Assembly (NCBI GenBank): GCA_023391015.1
Contig: JAEWBT010000009.1
Location: forward strand, 1 to 6,392
Reading direction: 5' to 3'
Source: Bacteroidota bacterium
Lineage (GTDB): Bacteria > Bacteroidota > Bacteroidia > Chitinophagales > Chitinophagaceae
Length of the DNA: 6,392 nt
Shown here: positions 1 to 5,063 of the stretch, in pieces
How the letters are laid out: every line of letters starts with the position of its first letter
Numbering within the stretch: position 1 is the stretch's first letter
Program-made: the position numbers and the translations under genes
The notes under the pieces: model-generated
The model's input: only the letters and a program-made list of their open reading frames with translations
What the model was told of the DNA's origin: nothing
Databases searched by the model: none

Positions 1-42
1 TGCCGTTGGAGGCGTTGCCGTTGGAGGCGTTGCCGTTTTAAC
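1..42 (+). repeat. Left hairpin/hexamer array (partial, runs off the window edge)
   Basis: Read on the plus strand, the 15-bp unit TGCCGTTGGAGGCGT occurs twice in direct tandem (1-15, 16-30) and begins a third time. It resolves into spacer hexamers GTTGGA at 5-10 and 20-25, each followed by the self-complementary nonamer GGC-GTT-GCC (11-19, 26-34; 3-bp stem, 3-nt loop). The series ends with GTTTTAAC at 35-42, where the next GTTGGA would be expected. The left end lies outside the window, so the total copy number is unknown. No coding frame is supported here. The spacer is the reverse complement of the TCCAAC spacer of the neighbouring array at 46-165, so the two arrays face each other. Confidence 0.8.
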
Positions 43-45
43 TTT

Positions 46-165
46 TAAAACCTTGCAAGGTGCAACCCGGAAAATAAATCGCCTCCAACGCCCGAAGGGC
101 TCCAACACTATCCAACGTGAAACTCCAACAGCACGAAGTGCTTCCAACACCCGGAGGGTTAAAAC
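46..165 (-). repeat. Right hairpin/hexamer array in the 3' region of tamL
   Basis: On the plus strand the hexamer TCCAAC occurs at 84-89, 101-106, 111-116, 124-129 and 143-148, with a near copy TGCAAC at 61-66. Between the hexamers lie short inserts, most of them self-complementary around a three-base loop: GCCC-GAA-GGGC (90-100), GT-GAA-AC (117-123), AGCAC-GAA-GTGCT (130-142) and ACCC-GGA-GGGT (149-159). One insert, ACTA (107-110), is not. TTGCA-AGG-TGCAA (53-65) forms a further hairpin at the left end. TAAAAC stands at both borders (46-51 and 160-165). In the tamL transcript the spacer reads GUUGGA and most loops read UUC. The right border overlaps the last codons of tamL (Pro-Phe-stop), so that TAAAAC copy may be partly coincidental. 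CGCCTCCAACG (80-90) is also an 11-nt exact reverse complement of 4-14 and 19-29 in the left array. Confidence 0.75.
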
Positions 166-2588
166 GGGTAGCCAATCGCAAAAGAAAGCACCAGGTTATC
201 GGCCCGCCAGGCGGGGTCCGAAAGGCGAATGTCATTGAACGTCCAGCCGCCGTTGGGGCCGCCATAAGGCCGCCGCACCGGCACTGCGCCATCAACCCGC
301 AGGATGATAAAATCACCGAAATTGAGCCGCAGCCCCACACCCGTGCTGATAGCGATTTCGTCATAAAACCTGGAAAACCGGAATTCGCCGCCGGGATACG
401 AAGCGTTTTCACGCGCCAGCCACACGTTGCCCGCATCCGCAAAAGCAGCGCCGGCAAACTTGACTCCGCCACTGAAAAGCCGGAACAAATCAAACCGCAA
501 TTCGGCGCTGGTCTCCAGCCGGATGTCGCCGGTGCGGTCAATCAGATAATCGGCCCGTTGGCCCGTATCTGCACTGCGATACGACCCCGGTCCGAGCGTC
601 CGAACCCGCCAGCCCCGCACACTGTAAGCACCGCCGGCAAAGTATTGTTTTACGTAAGGCAGCGAGGTGTTATTTCCATACGGCAGGCCAATACCGGTAG
701 CAAAGCGTAAAGCCAATACTTTCCGGCCCCAGGAGATAAAACGGCGCAGGTCGGCATCAAGGCGCACGTAGCTGGCTGCATAGTCCAGCACGCGCGCCCG
801 CAAACCGCTCGACAAAGCCGAAACGCCATACAGCAATCCGCCTGCCTCTTCTGCCGAAAGGCGCAGGTAGGTATAATTCCGGCCCCGTTTGAGCTCATTG
901 TTGCTAAAAGTAAAGGTGAGGTTTTCGCCTACAACCGTAACGTCGCGGTAGCTGTTGGCCAGAAATGTGTTGGTGTCGAGGCGCTTTTGGAAATCCTCCG
1001 ATATCTGGGGCAGGCGAAAAACGTTTACAAAAAGGGGCGTGAGTTCCCACGTCTGCACCGGCTGCGGCTGCCACCGGTAAGCAAGACTGGCCGATGTGTT
1101 GTTGAGCACGAAGTAATTGGCCCGGTCCAGCACGTTGGTGCCGAGGCTGAAGATGGTGCGCGGCAGGTAGGTTTTCGAGAAGTTCCGCAGCTGGAAAGGA
1201 ACCAGAAAGCGGGGTACCGACAGGCTTGTTGCCAGCCCCAGATTCCGGCTTTGGGTATAAAATTTCCGGAAAAAGTCATCGCCCAGACGCTCGTCGTAAA
1301 TAAGTTCAACGCCCGCCGTAGCGGTTATAGAAAGCTGATGGGCGCTTTTAAAAACGTTGCGATTCCGGATGCCGAAACTCACCGAGGTGCCGGCGGTGTA
1401 GGTGCTGGCGCTCGAAACTTCAAAGTTGGTGTTGAAATCATACCGCAGCGTAGGATTCATAAAAATACCGCAGTTGAGTACGTGCCGGTCGGCAAGCGAG
1501 GTGTCTTCCTGCAAGGCAATACGCACGTATTGAAACACACCCAGTTCATTGAGTTGGGTAATGGTCTGGTCATAGCGTTCCTGGGAAAAAAGGCTGCCGG
1601 AATCCAGAAAAACGTTCCGGTAAATCACGTCCTCATGGAGCCAGTAGTCGTGGTAGCGCAGCACGATGTCATCCACTCTTTTTTCAATCAGGCTGCTGTC
1701 GCGATAATCGGCCCGGTCCCGGAAATCCGGAAACACCCGGATACGCCCGATCTGGTAGCGATTGTAAGAAGCTGGCTCGGGGCCGCGCCGCACCACCACC
1801 CGGACGGCAAGCGTGTGTTGCTGCGCCAGTACCTTTGCCATTGAATCGGTTACAAAATCCGGTCGTTGGGCAGAATCTTCCAGCAAGGCTGCCCGTTTGT
1901 AAAACGTGTCCACCTCAAAGGAGATGTTTTCGTTTGTAAACCGGTAATAACCCAGGTTGCGCATGTTGGCCGTCAGCCGGTCACGCTCCTGTTCAAGTAG
2001 CTGCATATTGAAGATAGCTCCTCTCTGCAACAAAGAAGCCGTGCTGTCATACAGAATAAAGCGCCGGACTATACTGTCATCGGTGTCGTAGCGCACGCTG
2101 TCGATGCGGTGAATCAGACCGGTTTCGACCCGATAGGTTACACGGGCTTTCCGGGCTTTAAATGTCACCGTATCGCGCACCTGCGCATAAAAAAAGCCAC
2201 TGTTAAACAGATAAGCACGCATATTTTGCACCGTTCGGTGCATCAGGCTGCTATCAAAAATAACCGGCTTTTCTACCGTTCCGGATTGAATCTGATAGTT
2301 GTCTGTGTCTGAGTCATAATGGTCATGTCGCAGGTTATAGAGATAAAGCTGAATGGGGATGCCCAAAAATCTTTTATTGGGCTTCTGTGCGACCAGGGCA
2401 GAGAGGTTTTCGCTGAGTGTAGCTTTTTCTTTGATGGCCGATGGCGCCTGAAGCTTTACCGTGTTGGAGCGCAGCAAATACGTTCCCTCCGGCAGATAGC
2501 GCGTCGAATGGCAACTTTGCAGCAGCCCACTGCCCATCAGCAGGAGCAGCCAAAAGCAGGAAAAGAAAAGTTTTTTACAAAAAGTCAA
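159..2588 (-). CDS. tamL: TamL: Omp85/BamA-TamA family outer-membrane lipoprotein
   Basis: An 809-residue outer-membrane protein. Residues 1-26 look like a lipoprotein signal: KK at 5-6, a hydrophobic core, then LLQSC with Cys26 as the probable lipidated residue. The motif KPNKRFLGIP (69-78) is typical of the Bacteroidota TamL family. POTRA-like segments follow, approximately at 110-160, 160-230 and 278-360, the last ending in LNELGVFQYVRI. From about 380 the sequence shows alternating beta-strand character of a 16-strand Omp85 barrel, with the loop-6 motif SVRGW at 656-660 and a terminal aromatic (GYPF). The family inserts or exports outer-membrane and surface proteins with the inner-membrane partner TamB. 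No tamB is visible here. The start is a TTG at 2588-2586. No in-frame ATG gives a usable signal peptide: Met18 would leave only eight residues before the Cys. An in-frame TAA lies just upstream. The gene is divergent from the methyltransferase gene, 21 bp away. Confidence 0.9.
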   Translation of the reverse strand: MTFCKKLFFSCFWLLLLMGSGLLQSCHSTRYLPEGTYLLRSNTVKLQAPSAIKEKATLSENLSALVAQKPNKRFLGIPIQLYLYNLRHDHYDSDTDNYQIQSGTVEKPVIFDSSLMHRTVQNMRAYLFNSGFFYAQVRDTVTFKARKARVTYRVETGLIHRIDSVRYDTDDSIVRRFILYDSTASLLQRGAIFNMQLLEQERDRLTANMRNLGYYRFTNENISFEVDTFYKRAALLEDSAQRPDFVTDSMAKVLAQQHTLAVRVVVRRGPEPASYNRYQIGRIRVFPDFRDRADYRDSSLIEKRVDDIVLRYHDYWLHEDVIYRNVFLDSGSLFSQERYDQTITQLNELGVFQYVRIALQEDTSLADRHVLNCGIFMNPTLRYDFNTNFEVSSASTYTAGTSVSFGIRNRNVFKSAHQLSITATAGVELIYDERLGDDFFRKFYTQSRNLGLATSLSVPRFLVPFQLRNFSKTYLPRTIFSLGTNVLDRANYFVLNNTSASLAYRWQPQPVQTWELTPLFVNVFRLPQISEDFQKRLDTNTFLANSYRDVTVVGENLTFTFSNNELKRGRNYTYLRLSAEEAGGLLYGVSALSSGLRARVLDYAASYVRLDADLRRFISWGRKVLALRFATGIGLPYGNNTSLPYVKQYFAGGAYSVRGWRVRTLGPGSYRSADTGQRADYLIDRTGDIRLETSAELRFDLFRLFSGGVKFAGAAFADAGNVWLARENASYPGGEFRFSRFYDEIAISTGVGLRLNFGDFIILRVDGAVPVRRPYGGPNGGWTFNDIRLSDPAWRADNLVLSFAIGYPF

Positions 2589-2609
2589 CTCCGCCAGAAT
2601 TTATAAAAG

Positions 2610-3338
2610 ATGCTTACCAAGGCGCAAGGTAAATACATACGCTCGCTCTCCACGACCGAAGGTCGCCGCGCTGCGGCTGCTTTTGTGGTGGAAGGGCCCA
2701 AACTCGTTTCGGAATGGCTTTCGTACGCTCCGGAGACCGTTGTTGAAATCCTGGCAACTGATCGCTGGGACGGAATTTCCGGAAAAAAAGCGCCTCTCCC
2801 CCAAATTCAAATCCTCCGTGACTCGGAAATGGCCGCCCTCACGCAACTCAAAACACCGCCCGCAGTGCTGGCCGTTTGCCGGTTGTCGGGAGAAAAACCC
2901 CTGCTGCAAAGGGGCTGGACGATTGCTTGTGAAGCCCTTCAGGATCCCGGAAATCTGGGCACTATTTTGCGCATTGCCGACTGGTATGGCGTAGGGCAGG
3001 TGGTATGCAGCGAAGGCTCGGCGGATTTCTACAATCCCAAAGTGGTGCAGGCGGGTATGGGGGCACATTTGCGTGTGCAGACCGCTACCGTAAATCTTCC
3101 GGATTTTCTGGAAGCTACTTCCCTGCCCGTTTTTGCCGCCACACTTTCCGGAAAAAATATTCACCAAACGCCGCCGGAGCAAAACGGCATTCTGCTCATT
3201 GGCAACGAAAGCAAAGGGCTTTCCGAAAGGGCGATTTCGGCGGCTACGCACCAGGTTACCATTCCCCGGCGCGGTGGAGCGGAGTCGCTGAATGCAGCCG
3301 TGGCAACCGGTATTCTATTGGACCGGCTCCTGGCGTAA
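2610..3338 (+). CDS. TrmH/SpoU-family RNA 2'-O-methyltransferase
   Basis: A 242-residue protein with the usual two-part layout of SPOUT RNA ribose methyltransferases. Residues 1-90 resemble the N-terminal substrate-binding domain (KYIRSL near the start, then FVVEGPKLV at 25-33). The catalytic SpoU domain carries all three signature motifs. Motif 1 is NLGTILR at 115-121, with Asn115 and Arg121 conserved. Motif 2 is LLIGNESKGLS at 195-205. Motif 3 is IPRRGGAESLNAAVA at 218-232, forming the S-adenosylmethionine-binding trefoil knot. The protein should use SAM to methylate a ribose 2'-OH in rRNA or tRNA; the target nucleotide cannot be read from sequence. Length is normal for the single-domain family. 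The ATG is preceded by an A-rich stretch (ATAAAAG) rather than a Shine-Dalgarno sequence. It is divergent from tamL and lies 41 bp upstream of the DUF4476 gene, which could be co-transcribed. Confidence 0.93.
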   Translation: MLTKAQGKYIRSLSTTEGRRAAAAFVVEGPKLVSEWLSYAPETVVEILATDRWDGISGKKAPLPQIQILRDSEMAALTQLKTPPAVLAVCRLSGEKPLLQRGWTIACEALQDPGNLGTILRIADWYGVGQVVCSEGSADFYNPKVVQAGMGAHLRVQTATVNLPDFLEATSLPVFAATLSGKNIHQTPPEQNGILLIGNESKGLSERAISAATHQVTIPRRGGAESLNAAVATGILLDRLLA

Positions 3339-3377
3339 AACCTTTAGCGGGTTTTGAGGTCTATCCTTTTTTAAAGG
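3337..3377 (+). other. Short hairpins between the methyltransferase and DUF4476 genes
   Basis: Two small inverted repeats fill most of this 41-bp gap. AAAACC (3337-3342) pairs with GGTTTT (3350-3355) around a 7-nt loop. CCTTT (3365-3369) pairs with AAAGG (3373-3377) around TTT, ending two bases before the next ATG. The first could be a weak terminator or attenuator. The second would place the translation start of the DUF4476 gene next to a small stem. Neither has the GC-rich stem plus T-run of a convincing terminator, so read-through from the methyltransferase gene is quite possible. Confidence 0.25.
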
Positions 3378-3379
3378 CT

Positions 3380-4087
3380 ATGAAAAAGATTTTTGCTTTC
3401 CTGTTTTTATTGCTGGGGCTAACGAGCACTGAAAAGACTTTGGCGCAGCGAGGCCGTGGTCAGATTGCGGTTCATTCCGAAGATGGCGAAAAGCTCGGCA
3501 TTGAAGTGAGTGGCCGCCGTTATGACCGTTTTAGCGCCGATTTCGTGTTGGGAAATATTCCTGCAGGCCGTCGCTCGGTCACGGTTTATCGGCTAAAACC
3601 ACACCGCCGTGATGGCGGGGCTACGGCGCAAACAGTTTATGAAGGGCAGCTTTTGGTACGTGCCGGCTATCAGATTTTGCTGCGTGTAAATGCCCAAAGC
3701 GGCGCTGTTTCCATTCAGCATATTGAAATGACGCCTCCATCTGGCCGGGCCGAAGCGTCCGCTCCAAGTCCGCCTGCGCGCACCCCCCCACTGGCTATTC
3801 CGCAAGGCGGCACTGCTCAGAACAGCACCTGGAAGAGGGAGATTCAGGATAAAAACACCGATACGGAAAAGCTGCGCATTTTAAAAAACAGCGTCCAAAA
3901 TAGGGCTGTTAGCACAACCGAGCTGGTAGAGATGATGGCTGCGTTGGCTTTTGAGGAGTCCCGACTGGAACTGGCGCAGGCTGCCTTGCCCCACCTTTCG
4001 GACCGCGAAAATAGCAGTACTATTTCGGAGGCTTTTGAAAATCCGGCTTCCCGGAAAGCTTTTGACGAAGCGGCGCGGCGGTTGTAA
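3380..4087 (+). CDS. Secreted DUF4476 domain-containing protein
   Basis: A 235-residue exported protein of unknown function. A Sec signal peptide is clear: MKK, a hydrophobic core FAFLFLLLGL, and probable cleavage after TLA (residue 22). Residues 27-115 look like a small beta-rich domain (QIAVHSEDGEKLGIEVSG, then FVLGNIPAGRRSVTVYR), similar to the PEGA-like or carbohydrate-binding-like modules often placed N-terminal to DUF4476. Residues about 118-155 form a Pro/Ala/Ser-rich linker. Residues about 160-235 match the helical DUF4476 pattern: a Leu-Lys heptad-like start, VSTTELVEMMAALAFEESRLELAQAA, then a serine/asparagine turn and a final helix. The ATG at 3380 was chosen because it gives the signal peptide; the frame stays open further upstream only inside the methyltransferase gene. 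It is followed by a strong terminator. No catalytic residues are recognisable. Confidence 0.85.
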   Translation: MKKIFAFLFLLLGLTSTEKTLAQRGRGQIAVHSEDGEKLGIEVSGRRYDRFSADFVLGNIPAGRRSVTVYRLKPHRRDGGATAQTVYEGQLLVRAGYQILLRVNAQSGAVSIQHIEMTPPSGRAEASAPSPPARTPPLAIPQGGTAQNSTWKREIQDKNTDTEKLRILKNSVQNRAVSTTELVEMMAALAFEESRLELAQAALPHLSDRENSSTISEAFENPASRKAFDEAARRL

Positions 4088-4109
4088 GAAAAAGATTTCC
4101 TGTCGGTTT

Positions 4110-4119
4110 TTTCCGGAAA
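4110..4119. repeat. Intergenic copy of the dispersed palindrome TTTCCGGAAA
   Basis: This perfect 10-bp palindrome lies outside any gene. Identical 10-mers occur at 1263-1272 (in tamL), 2776-2785 and 3145-3154 (in the methyltransferase gene) and 5386-5395 (in the metallopeptidase gene). The core TTCCGGAA occurs twice more, at 4739-4746 (intergenic) and 6301-6308 (in nadE). The role is unknown. Confidence 0.7.
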
Positions 4120-4128
4120 TCCAATCAT

Positions 4129-4166
4129 AAAAAAAGCGAAATCCAAATGTGTGGATTTCGCTTTTT
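4129..4166. terminator. Bidirectional intrinsic terminator between convergent genes
   Basis: A perfect 15-bp stem, AAAAAGCGAAATCCA (4131-4145) with TGGATTTCGCTTTTT (4152-4166), closes a 6-nt loop AATGTG. The A-tract at 4129-4135 becomes a seven-base U-run for minus-strand transcripts, and the T-tract at 4162-4166 serves plus-strand transcripts. It lies between the stop of the DUF4476 gene (4087) and the stop of the convergent 118-residue gene (4189), the expected place for a shared terminator. Confidence 0.95.
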
Positions 4167-4188
4167 AAGTTTTTAAAACAGCACTGCT

Positions 4189-4545
4189 TTATTCCGGCTT
4201 GTCGCCCGGCTTGCCGATGATGCCTTCCGATTCCCGGCGGGCTTCTTTTTCATATTGCGTTGCTTGCTGTGCACCCTGCTCGTTATGCAATTGGTGATTG
4301 CCACCATTGCGCGGATACTGGCCTTCGCTGTGGGAGCCCGTCTCGTTCGTGTGCGCGTTGGCGTTTTGCGGATTGCCCTTGTCACTGTTAGAAGGCCGGG
4401 CACCGGTGTCCTCGCTGGCGGTGCCCATTGGTGGATTGTCTTCGTGGGAAGCAGCAGCGGCTTCGCGGTTTTGGCTGCGGGTTAAGTCGGTGGTTTGGTC
4501 AGCGTTCAGATTGGTGTTGAGGCGCTGGTTTTCTTGGTTTTCCAT
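4189..4545 (-). CDS. Small hydrophilic, probably disordered protein (118 aa)
   Basis: I do not recognise a family. From the ATG at 4545 the product has 118 residues rich in Asn, Gln, Glu, Gly, Ala, Ser and Thr, with no Cys, Trp, Phe or Val and no signal peptide or membrane segment. Such composition indicates an intrinsically disordered, hydrophilin-like protein, possibly made under stress; this is inference. The C-terminal third contains a short charged helix-like stretch (QQATQYEKEARRESEGIIG). The frame is open for 25 further codons upstream, but that extension runs through a terminator hairpin and the leader, so it is rejected. The chosen ATG has the same context (TCAATTATGG) as the gene at 4772-5011. 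A terminator upstream (4598-4627) and one downstream (4129-4166) make this a probable single-gene transcript. Confidence 0.72.
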   Translation of the reverse strand: MENQENQRLNTNLNADQTTDLTRSQNREAAAASHEDNPPMGTASEDTGARPSNSDKGNPQNANAHTNETGSHSEGQYPRNGGNHQLHNEQGAQQATQYEKEARRESEGIIGKPGDKPE

Positions 4546-4597
4546 AATTGATAGAGGTTTTAAGGAGAATATAGAGGGTAAGAAAAAATCGTTCCGT
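4546..4597 (-). promoter_or_regulatory. Leader/putative promoter of the 118-aa gene
   Basis: On the minus strand this stretch holds GGAAC (4595-4591), a T-run (TTTTTT), TTACCCTCT ending at 4573, then TATATTC and the start context CTATCAATTATGG. ACCCTCT begins 34 bases before the ATG. The leader of the 79-aa gene has the same elements in the same order (ACCCTCT 35 bases before its ATG). Because a terminator ends at 4598, the promoter should lie in this stretch. The GGAAC resembles the -35 element of ECF sigma-factor promoters; that link is inference. Confidence 0.4.
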
Positions 4598-4627
4598 AAA
4601 AAAAGGCTTGCGGATTGCAAGCCTTTT
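4598..4627 (-). terminator. Intrinsic terminator after the 79-aa gene
   Basis: A perfect 11-bp stem, AAAAGGCTTGC (4601-4611) with GCAAGCCTTTT (4617-4627), closes the loop GGATT. In the minus-strand direction the stem is followed by seven Ts (4604-4598). It would stop transcripts coming from the 79-aa gene, whose stop codon is about 145 bp upstream, and it isolates the 118-aa gene from them. In the plus direction only four Ts follow, so it is mainly a minus-strand terminator. Confidence 0.88.
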
Positions 4628-4652
4628 GTGGATATGGCTCGGGTGAAAATCG

Positions 4653-4674
4653 GTTGGTTTTAAACAAAACCAAC
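4653..4674. repeat. Perfect 9-bp inverted repeat in the 3' region of the 79-aa gene
   Basis: GTTGGTTTT (4653-4661) and AAAACCAAC (4666-4674) form a perfect stem with an AAAC loop. No T-run follows on either strand beyond the stem itself, so this is a poor terminator; it could stabilise the 3' end of the transcript. AAATCGGTT at its left flank resembles AAATCGGTTTTA (4705-4716) and AAATTGGTTTTA (4759-4770) in the same gap. Confidence 0.5.
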
Positions 4675-4716
4675 GTTTAGTTCACCGTCAAGGCCCTGCG
4701 ATATAAATCGGTTTTA

Positions 4717-4758
4717 TGCAGACCTGTACAGGGAAAAATTCCGGAAATAAGGTCTGCA
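4717..4758. repeat. 9-bp inverted repeat just downstream of the 79-aa gene
   Basis: TGCAGACCT (4717-4725) and AGGTCTGCA (4750-4758) are exact reverse complements separated by 24 bases. With a one-base bulge the pairing extends three more A-T pairs outward. The loop contains the palindrome TTCCGGAA (4739-4746). The hairpin starts 13 bases past the stop codon of the 79-aa gene and could protect or fold its 3' untranslated region, or bind a protein dimer as DNA. Confidence 0.5.
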
Positions 4759-4771
4759 AAATTGGTTTTAC

Positions 4772-5011
4772 TTAGGTGTCGCCGGTTCCCGGATCGTTAC
4801 CGCCGCGAGCATCAGAATCCTCATAATGCGGGTTGGTTCCGGTTTCGGAATAGGAGCTGGAGTGTGAATGGCGACCGCGAACGGCACCAGTTGCGCCGGT
4901 TATAATACTGTCAATACGACCTGCAAGACCGGCCCGGCTTTTGCCTTTAGACGCGCCGTTTTCGTACTGCTCCGTTTCGTTGCTTTCCGGTGTGGTGGGG
5001 TCAATAGCCAT
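4772..5011 (-). CDS. Small hydrophilic protein (79 aa)
   Basis: No family recognised. The product is polar: an acidic/Thr-rich start (IDPTTPESNETEQYENG), a central segment (about 22-45) with Lys/Arg and a possible short amphipathic helix (GLAGRIDSIITGATGAVRGR), a His/Ser-rich run (HSHSSSYSE), and a Gly/Asp-rich tail. There is no Cys, Trp or Phe, and no signal peptide or membrane segment. The frame is open upstream for 56 codons, but that extension would overlap the end of the metallopeptidase gene, so I chose the ATG at 5011, which lies in the TCAATTATGG context shared with the 118-aa gene. It begins 52 bases after the metallopeptidase stop codon and may be transcribed with it as well as from its own leader. 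It is a similar kind of protein to the 118-aa product but not clearly homologous. It could be a stress-related disordered protein. Confidence 0.65.
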   Translation of the reverse strand: MAIDPTTPESNETEQYENGASKGKSRAGLAGRIDSIITGATGAVRGRHSHSSSYSETGTNPHYEDSDARGGNDPGTGDT

Positions 5012-5063
5012 AATTGAAAGGGGGTGTTTACTGAAATAAAGAGGGTTACAAAATTGTGCCACC
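5012..5063 (-). promoter_or_regulatory. Leader/putative promoter of the 79-aa gene
   Basis: On the minus strand, GGCAC (5060-5056) is followed by AATTTTGTA, then ACCCTCT (5046-5040), TTATTTC and finally CCTTTCAATTATGG at the start codon. GG(A/C)AC stands 49 bases before the ATG here and 50 bases before it in the 118-aa gene. The parallel spacing of three blocks argues for shared control. I see no standard Bacteroidota TTG/TAnnTTTG promoter. Confidence 0.4.

Noticed and set aside
1..165. CRISPR array
   Set aside because: The repeated unit is only 6 bases and the inserts are 4-13 bases, mostly self-complementary. CRISPR repeats and spacers are much longer, and no cas gene is present.
203..215. 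GC-rich palindrome CCCGCC-A-GGCGGG as a terminator
   Set aside because: It lies inside the coding sequence for the conserved DPAWR segment near the end of TamL and has no T-run; probably a by-product of codon choice.
117..710. A 197-residue plus-strand open frame
   Set aside because: It starts inside the repeat array and runs antisense to the conserved C-terminal barrel of tamL.
987..1844. A 285-residue open frame on the plus strand
   Set aside because: It lies wholly antisense inside tamL, whose protein has clear Omp85 and lipoprotein features; the antisense product shows no recognisable domain.
2601..3251. A 216-residue minus-strand open frame
   Set aside because: It is the antisense of the methyltransferase gene, which has all three SpoU motifs.
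3005..3379. Upstream extension of the DUF4476 gene
   Set aside because: This part of the frame overlaps the conserved catalytic half of the methyltransferase gene; the ATG at 3380 gives a proper signal peptide.
4546..4620. N-terminal extension of the 118-aa protein
   Set aside because: It would be encoded through the leader and the terminator hairpin at 4598-4627; the internal ATG has the start context shared with the neighbouring gene.
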